The notes under the pieces are model-generated. The model saw only the letters and a program-made list of their open reading frames with translations, ran no database searches and was not told the DNA's origin. The position numbers and the translations under genes are program-made. DNA of 64,000 nt, from contig CAXKVV010000043.1 of assembly GCA_964058805.1 (NCBI GenBank), forward strand, positions 474,284 to 538,283. Reading direction: 5' to 3'. The stretch comes from Schoenoplectus triqueter. Lineage: Eukaryota > Streptophyta > Magnoliopsida > Poales > Cyperaceae. This document shows, piece by piece, positions 23,520-35,122 of this stretch. Each line of letters begins with the position of its first letter. Positions within the stretch are counted from its first letter, which is position 1.

Positions 23520-25498
23520 ATGAGACGCACCAACGATCCCTCTTCGTCTAGTCCTCCACCACCGAAAAGGACGAGGCCCGTTGTGCCTGAACCATCCCAG
23601 CACACTCCAGCTCCGGGTGCTCTTCCCCCTGCCGGAGATCCGTCGGCGCAGCTGCCCGGCGAGCTCGCTTCATTCCAAAACCAGCTTTTTGGAGGCTCCA
23701 CCGAGGTCCTTGGACCTCAGGATCCGGTTTCTGAAGTTTCTGGAGTTCTCTCACCTATTTTAGGTGTTGCGGTAATTTTTCCATTGAATATCTGGCACCA
23801 GGCAAATCAACTACTAAGCCAAGCTGGTATTCCTTTTCGAACTGTTCAAACACAGTTGGAAGCTGTTCAGATCGCCGGAGATAATCCTGCTGCTCCCCCT
23901 TCTCAGGTAGCATGATAATATATATTTTTTATATATTTTTTACACTTCTTTGCTGATTTAAGATTGTATTGCTGCTCAGGTTCAGAATCCAGCTTCTCAT
24001 GTTATCGAGCCTCAGATTTCCGAAGATTTTGCTCCTGCTCCTTTTCAGGTAGCATCATTATCTTCTTGTTCCTGACTTGAAACTGTATTATCTTTCACTA
24101 CAACAAAAGTCAAAATTAAACACAAAGATAAAAGAAGCACAGAAGAAGGGGTCACAATTCAATGCAAAGGCGGGATCACCTATCAGAATCTATTGTAATA
24201 GTGTTTGCACTTATTTGCTGATTTTAAATTGTATTTGAAGTTATTCAAAATCAGAATCTATTTATTGTGAACTCAGTTGTAATACTTGCCTAGAATTGTC
24301 ATCACAGCATCCAGCTGCCCAGTATATCAATGCACCTGGTGACCTGCAAAGCGTTTTACTCCTGGGGAATCAGCTGGTTGAGAATCCTCCTGGAAATTAT
24401 GGCTCTGGTGAATTGTTGCCCATATTCAACTCATGGAGAGAAAATTATCGAAATACACCTTTTCATCGCTTGATTTCAACATTTGATGCAATAATGTTTG
24501 ATGTTGTCCCTTCTATGATCGACAAAGGCATTTTTCTTCTGTTAAAGGCTTCAAATCTGATGCGAAATATTCCGAATGTAGAAGTCGATCAATTCGAACG
24601 ATTTCTAAGATTACGGTACCAAAATCGCGGGATTAGACCAGCTGCCGTACCAGGATTAACTCGTAGTAAGTTCTTTGATTTAGATTTGTAACATTTATAT
24701 AATATATCTGTACATTACTCTAATCAACTGTTTTTCTTGGTATTATAATATTTGTTTGTTAGGGTTTTTTGGCTCTGAATTCCTGGAGGTGGTTCTGCCT
24801 TATGAAAATGAGGTAAATTTTGTACCCATTCCAATGAAAGATGACTTTGAATTATTGGTGATGGAAGAGAATCAGAGTACTCTTTTGAGTGGTAAAGATG
24901 TTGACATTTGTGTTCGGTTTGCGAAGGTGTGCTCATTCTTTAATTTGGTTTATTATTATTTTTTGAATAAAGCAGATAAAACCATCTGTCAGTTTCCATT
25001 TCTTTTGGGAAACTACAACCAGAATTCAGTCAAAAGTAAAACAATCCATGCAAAACAGAATTGAAAATATACCCTACTAACCTAAACCCCCATAAACCCC
25101 TCAAGTATATTCAGAAACAACCAAACATACAATAAGCAACCATGCACATAGTCAGCATATAAGCAGCACAACAGAAAATAAAATAATTATGTTAATTCTT
25201 CTATTATGTTGTTTTTCTAAATATGATGGAATATCTAGTGAAATCCATTTTTTTTTATATTTTATGTTCATTTTATTTTGTTTTATTTTTGTTATTTTAG
25301 GTGTTGATATTGCTTGGAGTGACTGGTCAAAAGCTGATAAATATTAGTCAGTTGAGACCTTTGTTTCCTCCCCAAGACATTGCCACCATCAGCAATGTAT
25401 CTTACAAAATAGCATTGAGAAGCTTGGGAAGCGTCAAACTTGTGAGGTTCACCAGAGCGGGGGATCAGGATGGTGATGTCTTTTTTCAAGTCGAGTAG
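23520..25498 (+). CDS. Unrecognised 5-exon plant gene, 391-aa product
   Basis: Exons 23520-23906, 23980-24048, 24308-24665, 24763-24926 and 25301-25498 total 1176 nt with one open frame. All introns are GT-AG; phases are 0, 0, 1, 0. The ATG at 23520 is the first in-frame ATG; the frame is open a little further upstream without one. The N terminus is Pro/Ser-rich with a basic PPPPKRTRPV patch that could be a nuclear signal. The middle (NTPFHRLISTFDAIMFDVVP) and the C-terminal part (VLILLGVTGQKLINISQLR) look globular. There is no signal peptide or clear membrane helix. I do not recognise the family. Intron 2 carries a short CACTA-type MITE. Confidence 0.7.
24096..24203 (+). mobile_element. CACTA-type MITE in intron 2 of the 391-aa gene
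   Basis: The 108-bp insert begins CACTACAACAAAAGTC and ends TGTAATAGTG, so both ends carry CACTA-type termini. It is flanked by TTT at 24093-24095 and 24204-24206, the 3-bp target duplication expected for CACTA elements. It has no coding capacity. Confidence 0.65.
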
Positions 25499-26095
25499 TG
25501 ATATGATGTTTGCTGAAATTTCCTTTGCAAAATTGTTTTGGTGCTGGTTGGTTACGTTTTATTTGGATTATTGTCTTCTAATTTTAGTTTATGGTTTACT
25601 TAGAGTTGGCACAAAATTGGAATTATGAGTTTTATGTGGATGACCGTCTTTTAGTTTTATTTTATGACTTGGAGGCTGATCTTTAAATTTCTTTGATTGC
25701 ATTTTAATTGCTTTTCTCAATTATTTAATTAAATGTATTGTCTTTAAATTTCAGAAGTTTGTTGGTATGTGGGGGAGGAAGGGCAAATTGGGAAGTGAGA
25801 AATTTTGGTATTCTAAACCAGAAACTAACATGTACAAATAATAATACAAGTTCAGTTTATCAAGATGGAAATGAGATTGATTTGTTTGAATTGAGAATGA
25901 GATTGGGGTACATAATTAGAACTATTTGTATAAACCATACAATGCTACGACATATATAGCACGCCTTAATTGATTTAAATTTAATGTTGAGCTTTATTAA
26001 ACATGAAGCACATCTATATAATGTACGTGCTTATCTGTGTGTATATGTTACAGGTTCCATTTTTATTTCTTTAGTAACATTGGTTTTCCAATGAA
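25499..26095. other. Downstream region, non-coding
   Basis: This is the 3' flank of the 391-aa gene, AT-rich, with short chance frames only. Confidence 0.5.
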
Positions 26096-26125
26096 CTAGC
26101 ATTTGACCCGCACATGCGCGAGATA
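26096..26125 (-). mobile_element. Candidate Helitron 3' terminus
   Basis: On the minus strand the segment reads CGCGCATGTGCGGG, a short GC-rich hairpin, then about ten bases, then CTAG followed by T. A hairpin close to a terminal CTRR with insertion before T is the Helitron end signature. The 5' TC end was not located. Confidence 0.4.
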
Positions 26126-26295
26126 ATTTTAAATGATCTAAATTTTAATGCACCTATTTCTTCTATTCATGTAATTTAAAAGATGCATCATTTTGCAGAA
26201 ATATATATTATAATTTTCTATTAGTTAGAAATGTAAATTATTGATAGAATTTCATCAAACAATAGTGGCGGACTCCTTACATTGGTTCGTTAGGA

Positions 26296-26538
26296 ATGCA
26301 GCCCCGGCATGTCATGCATGCACCGGTCCTAATGCCTCCGCAAGTTATGCAATACGCAGATGATACATTGTTCATTGTTGAAGCGCATGCACAGACATTA
26401 CAGCGCATCCTCTCATGTGTCAGTACCACAGTAGTGCATCCCATCCATACAGCGCATCCTCTCATGTGCACCATCAAGATTGCCGATGCACTACATGCAG
26501 GTTTTAAAACTGCCAAAGGGAGTAATCAAGCATATTGA
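26296..26538 (+). pseudogene. LINE reverse-transcriptase fragment
   Basis: The frame includes QYADDTLFIVEA, the YADD catalytic box of plant non-LTR (L1-type) reverse transcriptases with its usual QYADDT context. Only about 20-30 residues match; the rest of the 80-codon frame is low-complexity and looks unrelated. It is a dead scrap, not a gene. Confidence 0.5.
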
Positions 26539-29500
26539 TCGTTCGAGAAAAGTTTTTTATGGAAAGGTAATGAAGAGTGCAGCAGTCTGATGTTTTAATG
26601 CAATATAATAATTATATATGAATATAATAAAAAAATTTATGCACATTTTAAGAAAAACATTTACATGTTATGACATGAAATGGTAAGGAAATCCAAAATA
26701 AAAAATCTAAAGAGATAATAATAATAAATATACAAACAGCACGAAAGTCAAGTACCCATAATGAAATCCCCGGTGTAAATATACCAGATCCATTCCGAGC
26801 GGGCACAACTAGGGCCCATCTTACTAACTCGGGCCTTGCCTAAGCGGGCACAACCAGGCCCAACTTACTAAGTTAGGACTTTGTGTTTGTACGGTGACAA
26901 CACCGCACAAATGACAATTCAGGCTCCCGGAGTGAAATCGCCCTAGGAGAGTGATGGCTATAAAGTACGTACGCTGGTCTGCTGAATCTGATATTTTACC
27001 TCATAATATAAATAAAAAATGACATAGAGTATCACTTCAGTTGCCACATCGACGAAAGGAGTTGACTACCCGTAAATCTCAAAACATAATATACTAACAA
27101 ATGAGAGCCTCCTTTGTACCCCTCGGGGATCAAAGGATCGCATCCCCAATTTTCTCACTAGCCGGCTAAATTTGCGCAGTGTATATACAGACAAATGGGT
27201 CCCACGGGCCTATGGGAAACCGTACATAACCGCATCGGTCTGGTTATACAAGACAACCTCGGACTGAGATTATAATTGATTAATATATATAGAGAAATAG
27301 AGAAATTGATTAATATATATATATATATATATATATATTATACTATTTTTTTAATGTTCTTTTTATTTTATAATAGAAAAATTGATTAATATATATTTAT
27401 ATATATATTAATTACATCTTAATTATTATTTTTATTATATTCTTACGTTATATACTTTATTTTTACTCATAAGCATATATATATATATATATATTATAAT
27501 ATATTCTTATAAAATAAATTTGGTTTTCAATAAATGAAAAATAAAGTAAATCAAAACAAAAATAAAACCAAAGCAAACAAAAGAACGAAAAGAAAATAAA
27601 ATAACTCAATAAATTCTAAAATATTTTTTGTTAATTAACGTGTTGGTGTTTTAATGTACGAGATCATACGCTATCTAGCATACCACACTGTATCTATTCA
27701 CATGTAATCCCGTAAGGGGGCAGACATAGAATGAAATTATTTTTCGTATATTTAAGTTTACGTAATTAGTCCATGACGCCACCGAACCTTTCGGGGGTGG
27801 CGTCAATTAATTCATCATAATTTTAGGTTAAGCACTTTTAATTATCTTGGGACTTTTAATTTGTTGGACCTTAATTAATTTTACTAATCCTAATTAAAAA
27901 TTTAATTAATTAAGAGTTCAATTATTGGCCCAACATATATTTATTCATTTAAATCCAGCTTTTTATGGACTCAATTTTCTAACCAAAAACTCATCATCTT
28001 ATATCCATTTCATTTTCTCCTTAGCACTAATTCCTTAGCCCATTTAATCACAACCCAAAAATCTTATTCCATCAGCCCAAAAATCGATAGAGGCAAATAG
28101 AGGTAAGCAACAGCCCACGGAGGCAACAAGCAATAAGCAACAACACACAAGGCAACAGGATAGTACAACCACAAGGGCAAAAGGGGTAACTTAGTAAGCA
28201 AGATATGTGAACCATGTTAGAGTACCAACAGGGCAAAGGTAGTATCAGCAAGACAAAATTGAAACAAGGTAGCATCAATAGTAAATTAGAAATCAGAATA
28301 GTACTAGCAAAATGAGCAAATGATAGGGGCTATACAGTCTCATAGGCATACCAGAATCAGCACCAGGGCCAAGTGGGGTCCACATAAACCAACAAAACAG
28401 TATCAAACATCTCATCCCCATGAAAAAGGACAGACAGTAAGCAAAGTCCAGTATAATATCATATTGAGGGTCAGACAAGGCACATACATCATACCACAAA
28501 ACCACATTATCCCTCATTTCACTGGTACCAGTGTACCAAGGGTCAGATACGGAGTATTTCCAAACAACCAGCCAAGACAACACACAACCCATATCAGTAC
28601 CAGTAACATAACATCATATCAGCACAACCCAAATGGAACAACTTAAGTATTAGGGCAACTACCGAACCCAACAACCCAGCACAAGTCAAGCCAACCATAC
28701 ACACCAAGCAATCACAGATTACTAGAACCCTAGATTATGAGGGCATTGGCATTAGAAAAAGGCCACAGGAAAACCAGCCCCACAACTCAGTACAACAAGC
28801 AAAAATCCAAATGGCCAAAGCCTTAAATGGTACCAGTATTCCAAAATACCATAGCCAAGCACGATATAAATTACCAGTAGTACCAGAAAGCAAACAGGAC
28901 ACGGGAGAGGGGTGTTTCATAGAGAGAACATATGAGCCAGCCAAAGAAACATCACATGAATTCAACAAAAGTCGACTAAGGGTTGTTTACCAGTATAAGA
29001 GAAACGAGGCAGCAATCACAAAGGGTGTGTCAGGGACTGTCAAAGCCGAGTCTCTCCTCCTTAGGGATGCCGACCACTATCTTGTTCCCCTCTAAAAAGA
29101 AACCAGATCTTGAAAATACAAGCTCAATATTGTTCTCACCAGTAATTTGGGATCTAATCTCATCACATGAGAGCCTACGCAAACCAGGGGGAAGAAAGGG
29201 GCCAGGCATCCCCTTAAAAAGGAAAGGAAGGCGAGTGTACAGAGCAGCAAGTGGGCAAGCAACGGTCAATAGGATTGATAGGTTTTACGACTGACGAGAC
29301 AGCCAGCGCAGACTCAGCGAGGAGCAAAAGAGATGGGAAGTCTAGGGTTGCAGTAAGCCCCTCGTCCGAGCGAGAGAAATCAGGGTCGGTAAAGCAAAAA
29401 CCAAGATAGGAAGTGGTGAGATCAAAAGGGAGAGAGAGCGGCGCAATAATGAGGAAGAGACAGAAGAGATGGGGGAAAAGATCGACATTTAATTTGGGTG

Positions 29501-30816
29501 AGAGAGATATACGGGAGTGGGAGGGGAAGACCAGACGGGAGGAGTGAGCGAGAGGGATGGGGTTGGTGGGGATCACCGATCACATCGAGGGCAAAGAGAG
29601 AGAAAGTGGGGACGAGTAAATGAGGGGAGAGAAAAGAGATAATAAATGGGGAGAGAGAGTGAGATGGGATCCAATGTGGCGAAATGATATGGGCTTTGGT
29701 GTGTCGGGTTAAATCCAAATTGAACTATCAATTTTATTTATTTATCTATTTTATTATTATTATTATTTATTATTATTATTTATTTATTTAGAAATGCTAC
29801 TAGTTGATTACTTATTATGATTTGATTATCGTTGGTGTGATTTCATAATCTCGTGAGTAGTCTTGTTATGGATATATATATTCATTACATTGCCTTGATA
29901 AATTATTAATTTTTCTATTTATAAAATTTGAAAATTTATTTTAAATCAATTATCAATTTAATTAATTATTTATACATCATTTAAAATTTTCGGTTATCTA
30001 ATAATTGGGTTAAATTAATTTTCACTATACCCTTTTTTATTATTATTATTCAGTTAAATTTCATGGTTTAACAGCAATGGTTCCAATTTAACGGTTTTTG
30101 ATGGACTATCAAATGATAATGAAATTAAATAAAATTTAAATGAACATCAATCTATAGGTAGAAGAATACATATATAAACTTTTCTATTTTTAAGATTTTT
30201 TTTCTATTTTTTTAGAAATCCATTGTCAAGGTTGTCAAAATAACCCATTGTCAACCGATCCCTTCTCAATAATCAAAGGTAAACATATCTAAGGATAACA
30301 GTTATCCTGTAATCATACAAGCACATCTCCTGCTAACTAAATTTCAAAGATAGTGTTTAGCATTATATATTGGAGTTAGAGTAAGTATATCATAATCCAA
30401 TTTTGCAAGTTTATACAAAATTCCAAATAGAACCTGTAAATTCACAAAAAGAGTTGGCTTCGAAATTAGGTCTTTTTTTATACATTCTAACCATTTCTAG
30501 ATATATGATTAGGAATGTCATAAACTTATAAAAAGAAAACCAGCCTTTTAAATGTATTTTAGGTATTGCTCATAATAGTAGACTACCATCTTTCGCAGTT
30601 TTGTTTAGGCTTATGATGGACTATGTCCAGATGCTCAAAAGTAAACAAATATTCACAATGAAGTACTAGAAGTTTGGTTTGGAATTTACATTTTTTTTAT
30701 CTAAGCTTTAACGATCCTTTATTATAACTATGTGCAAACTATTGAATAAAAGGGTAAAGAGTACTAGTTGTCAAATCATGCCTAGGCCATGCAATAATTC
30801 ATATAGACTTATCTCC
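26539..30816. other. Repeat-like non-coding region
   Basis: No gene is seen on either strand. About 26770-27270 is moderately GC-rich with duplicated words (GAGCGGGCACAACTAGG and AAGCGGGCACAACCAGG) and resembles LTR-type repeat DNA. Long TA runs lie at 27310-27340 and 27476-27496. 28080-29000 is rich in ACCAGTA and CAACA words. On the minus strand 29720-29030 is C/T-rich like a transcript leader and ends in a 79-codon frame (29269-29030) that I do not recognise. Confidence 0.4.
27775..27804. repeat. GC-rich hairpin
   Basis: GACGCCACC and GGTGGCGTC form a 9-bp perfect stem around a 12-base loop, in an otherwise AT-rich stretch. It may be part of an old retroelement; function is unknown. Confidence 0.6.
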
Positions 30817-31183
30817 CAGATTTTAGTAATAATAAGTTTTATTAAATTAATATTATTAAAAATAAGAGTGAGAAATGTAAAATTTCAAATATACGAATGG
30901 CAGCGCGTCACTGGCAGTGACGCGGACGAAACGCGCCACTGCCAGTGGCGCGTTTCATTATTTTTAGGAAACGCGGCACTGCCAGTGGCGCGTTTCATCC
31001 AAACCCCACGCAAGTGACTGCGTATTTTATATATATAAGAAGCAAACACGCTACTGGTAGTGGCGCGTTTCGTAAAAATAAGGAAATGCGCCACTGGCAG
31101 TGACGTGTTTGGTAAAAATAATGAAATGCGCCACTGCCAGTGGCGCGCTGCCATTCGTATATTTAAAATTTTACGTTTCTCAC

Positions 31184-31445
31184 TATTAATGTATATACAA
31201 ATTACAACACAAAACAACTTCACAGATGTCACAGCAGATCCAGAGAGCATTCAAGAATAGGATTAGTTTCATTATGTAATAGAATAGATATTTAATCAAG
31301 ATTTTGTTACAACATATTTAGCTGTTTCTAGAAGCCTCTTCTGTTAGGCGCTCCTCTATTGAGATCTATATATACATCTTCTGTATCTGAAAAACATTAA
31401 TCAATGAAATTGATTCTTCCAGTTTCTGTTCTCTCTGTTCTTATA
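31184..31445 (+). repeat. 5' LTR of the Copia element
   Basis: 262 bp, nearly identical to 34797-35057. A TATA-type promoter (CTATATATAC) lies near 31366-31376, upstream of the presumed RNA start. Confidence 0.9.
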
Positions 31446-31458
31446 TGGTATCAGAGCC
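31446..31458 (+). other. Primer-binding site of the Copia element
   Basis: TGGTATCAGAGCC is complementary to the 3' end of plant initiator Met-tRNA and abuts the LTR with no spacer. Confidence 0.85.
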
Positions 31459-31525
31459 AAAACGCTCCACAGCTTAAACAAGATCCGATAAGCCTTCTTC
31501 TCCAAAAATTCAACCATTCTCCACC

Positions 31526-34500
31526 ATGTCTACCTCTTCTCCAAACACTGAAGAGACTTCCGCCGCTACTCAGTCAATTTCCGTCGACTCCATTACTCAT
31601 GTCAACACAACCATCCCATCAAAGCTCACCGACTCAAATTTCCTCTCCTGGAAAAGACAGATTCTTCTCATAGTAGAAGGTCATGCTCTTGACTCGTTCT
31701 TGCACAAACCTCCACCAGATCCTTCCTCACAAAACACAGCAGGAGAAACTATTCTAAACCCTCAGTACATTCTCTGGAAACGCCAGGATAAGCTGTTAAA
31801 TGCATGGATTTGCTCGTCTCTCTCAGACAGCATCTTGGCACAAGTTATGGATTCCCCAACCTGTAGAGATCTCTGGTTGAATCTTGCCAACTATTTCTCT
31901 TGTAACTCTAGAGCAAGAATTCAAGATCTCAAAAGGCAATTGCACAATGTTTCTAAAGGAAGCTTAACCTGCACTGATTACTTGACAAAGATCAAGCAGT
32001 TGGCCGATGAATTGGCTTTTATTGGGCATCCTTTGTCTGAAGATGAACTAGTTACAGCTGCTCTTCACGGATTGGGATCAGACTTCAGTTCTTTAAAAAC
32101 CTCTATTCTTACCTCAAGATGCCATACTAATTTCAACTTCTCCGATCTCAGAGGACTGCTTCTGTTCCATGAAACCTAGAACACCCCTTCTACTGAACCG
32201 TCAGCCTTTCATACTGGTAAATCAACTAAGAACAAGTATCAGTCCGCTAACAGCAAACCATTCTACGCAAATCAGAATATCTCTAAACCCAATTATAACA
32301 GCAACCCGTCTACTGGATTCAACAACCCATAATCTTCCAATCATGATGCCATTCTTGCAAAGATTAACTCGGGTGAATTCAAAATACCTTGCCAAATCTG
32401 TTACAAGATGGGGCATCTTACCAGAAAGTGCTACAAGCGTTACAACAAGGACCCCGAGTGGAGAGCTCCCCCAAAATTCATCCTTTTGCTTGGTAAAGGA
32501 CCATCTCCACACAATGATCCCTCCACTTCAAATCACTAGCAAAAATGGTCTCTATAAATTCAAGATGCTGCCTTCTTCTTCCAATTCTTCACCTTCTCAA
32601 GCTTTTTACTCCACTACTCCTTCCCGACCTACAACATCCACTTGGCATGCTAGATTCGGTCATTGCTCCACTCCGACGATTTTGAAAATTATCAATTCTA
32701 ATAGTTTGCCATGTACTAGGACTCATTTTCAGTTTTGTAAAGATTGTATTCAAGCCAAGGCTCACACCTTGCCTTTTGCATCTTCTACTTCTTCTTCTAA
32801 AGGTCCATTAGACCTAGTTCATAGTGATTTGTGGGGACCAAGTCCAATTGTATCTCAAAAAGGTTATAAATATTATGTGATTTTTGTTGATGATTTTTCA
32901 AGATTCACTTGGATTTATTTTCTTAAGCAAAAATCTGATGTTCTACAAGCTTTCTCTCTATTTAAGTCTCAAGTGGAAAATTTATTAAACACAAACATTA
33001 AAGTATTGAGAACTGATGGAGGTGGAGAGTATAAACCGATCACTAAAATCTTTCCTCAAATTAAACATGAAACAAGTTGCCCTCACACACCGCAACAGAA
33101 CGGTGTGTCTGAGCGTAAACATCGCCATATAGTCGAATTATCACTTGCTACAATATCACATTCAGCACTACCTATAAGGTTTTGGGATGAGATCTTTGCT
33201 AGCATAGTGTATTTGATTAATAGGCTACCGTCGCAAAATTCTATCCCTTATAAAACACTTTTTAATAAAGAGGTTGATTATAATTTCTTGAGAGTATTGG
33301 GATGTCTTTGTTACCCTCTAACTCGACCTTACAATAAACACAAACTTGAGCTTCGAGCTTTGCCTTGTGTCTTCATGGGGTATGGCATCAATCAAAAGGG
33401 ATATAAATGTCTCCATATCCCAACTGGAAGAGTTTATATGTCCCGCAATGTTCAATTTATTGGAGACGAGTTTCCCTTTGCATCACTCTCAAAGAATATT
33501 CAGCCAACAGGATTCGTTGCAGCACAAACAGGTTAACTCTTTCTATTGCTCTTACTTTTAATTGGCCCATACGCCAATTGGATGTCTCAAATGCTTTTCT
33601 AAATGGTGACCTCCATGAAAGGGTATTTATGGCTCAACCACCTGGATTCATTGATAACACAAAACCAGATCATGTATGCCTTCTTCATAAATCTCTTTAT
33701 GGCCTTCGTCAAGCTCCTCGTGCATGGTTTGAAAAACTTAGCTCTACCTTGATAAATTTTGGGTTTAAACCGTCAAATTATGACCCATCTATGTTTATGG
33801 CACACCACCAAGGTCACATCTTAATCTTTTTGATCTATGTGGATGATATTATTATCACTAGGAGTGATTCTACACAAGTGGACCAATGTATCTTCCAATT
33901 AAACTCTCAATTTGCAATTCGAGATCTTGATAACCTACATTATTTTCTTGGGCTGGAGGCTACTACTAATTCGGATGGAATATGCTTAACCCAAACTAAA
34001 TATCTCACTGATCTTCTCAAAAGAGCCAATATGCTAGATTGTAAGCCTTGTTTATCTCCAATGGTATATGGAACTCAACTCTTACTCACTGCTTCCAATC
34101 CTTGCAAAGACCCTCATTTGTATAGAAGTGTGATAGGGGCGTTGCAATATGCAACTCTTACAAGACCCGATATATCTTTCACTGTCAACAAACTATCCCA
34201 GTACATGCACAAGCCCTCTGAAGAACATTGGTCAGCAGCAAAACGAGTTCTACGCTACCTTGCAGGGACTCTTGATTTCGGTTTACAATTCTACAAAAAT
34301 TCTTCTCTACAAATTAAAGCATATTCCGACTCCGATTGGGCTGGAGATTCAATAGACAGACGATCAACATCTGGATTTTGTGTTTATCTTGGTAGAAACT
34401 TAATATCATGGTGTTCTAAAAAGCAACCTACGGTTTCGCGCTCTAGTACGGAGGCAGAATATCGTAGTTTGGCGCTATGCTGCCAAGACGTAATGTGGCT

Positions 34501-34789
34501 GGAAAACCTGTTGAAAGAGTTGCGCATTTCCACTTCACATACTTCAATCCTATGGTGTGACAACATATGTGCAACATTCTTGGCTTCAAACCCTCAATTC
34601 CATGCAAGAACAAAACACATTGAAATAGATTACCACTTTGTTCGTGAGAGAGTTTGTTCAAAACAGTTACAAGTCAAGTTTGTGTGTTCTCAGGATCAAC
34701 TAGCAGACTGTCTTACAAAACCACTGCCGCTGCCACATTTTCAATATTTACGAGGCAAGCTGCATGTGCTCCAGACCACATCCGCTTGA
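31526..34789 (+). pseudogene. Copia gag-pol polyprotein remnants
   Basis: Gag (31526-32179) contains the UBN2-type region. A zinc knuckle follows in a broken frame near 32394-32440 (CQICYKMGHLTRKC). No protease DSGA-type motif is present: the sequence jumps near 32500-32540 to the pre-integrase WHARFGH box (about 32643). The integrase core keeps its three acidic positions (HSDLWGP, RTDGGGE, NGVSERKH). Near 33490-33540 a second deletion removes the linker and first part of reverse transcriptase; the text resumes at NWPIRQLDVSNAFLNGD. The YVDDIII box is at about 33834 and RNase H ends near 34789. Frameshifts separate the pieces. Confidence 0.88.
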
Positions 34790-34796
34790 GGGGTCA

Positions 34797-35057
34797 TATT
34801 AATGTATATATAAATTACAGCACAAACAACTTCACAGATGTCACAGCAGATCCAGAGAGCATTCAAGAATAGGATTAGTTTCATTATGTAATAGATTAGA
34901 TATTTAATCAAGATTTTGTTACAACATATTTAGCTGTTTCTAGAAGCCTCTTCTGTTAGGCGCTCCTCTATTGAGATCTATATATACATCTTCTGTATCT
35001 GAAAAACATTAATCAATGAAATTGATTCTTCCAGTTTCTGTTCTCTCTGTTCTTATA
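34797..35057 (+). repeat. 3' LTR of the Copia element
   Basis: 261 bp copy of the 5' LTR, preceded by the purine tract GAGGGG plus TCA and followed by the CTCAC target duplication. Confidence 0.9.
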
Positions 35058-35122
35058 CTCACTCTTATTTTTAATAATATTAATTTACTAAAACTTATTA
35101 TTACTAAAAACTGCTTAGCTCC

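Larger units (their letters stand above)
31184..35057 (+). mobile_element. Copia LTR retrotransposon, young but internally deleted
   Basis: The element is 3874 bp with LTRs 31184-31445 and 34797-35057. Target duplications CTCAC lie at 31179-31183 and 35058-35062. The primer site TGGTATCAGAGCC starts at 31446, directly after the LTR. A purine tract GAGGGG lies at 34788-34793. The LTRs differ at about four positions in 261, so insertion was recent. LTR ends are TATTAA...CTTATA rather than TG...CA. Order gag, zinc knuckle, integrase, reverse transcriptase, RNase H identifies Copia. Protease and the N-terminal half of reverse transcriptase are missing, so it cannot move on its own. Confidence 0.93.
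30817..35113. mobile_element. MULE-type MITE with six GC-rich palindromes, split by a Copia element
   Basis: The ends match as inverted repeats of roughly 90 bp: left CAGATTTTAGTAATAATAAG from 30817, right the same reversed, ending CTG at 35113. Flanks CTTATCTCC (30808-30816) and CTTAGCTCC (35114-35122) are a 9-bp target duplication with one mismatch, the Mutator-superfamily size. Without the Copia insertion it is about 418 bp. It has no coding capacity. The centre holds six near-palindromes of the type GCGCCACTGCCAGTGGCGC, at about 30903, 30931, 30971, 31047, 31087 and 31127. They would fold into strong hairpins. Confidence 0.7.

Noticed and set aside
28072..29718. Several 60-120-codon frames on both strands
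   Set aside because: Low-complexity composition (CAACA- or CTCTC-rich), no recognisable domain, overlapping on both strands; more likely repeat-derived leader DNA.
30885..31260. Open frames on both strands with repeated HWQWR/CQWR words, looking like a repetitive protein
   Set aside because: They are translations of the GC palindromes in the MULE-type MITE; being palindromic they look alike on both strands. No start context or conserved domain.
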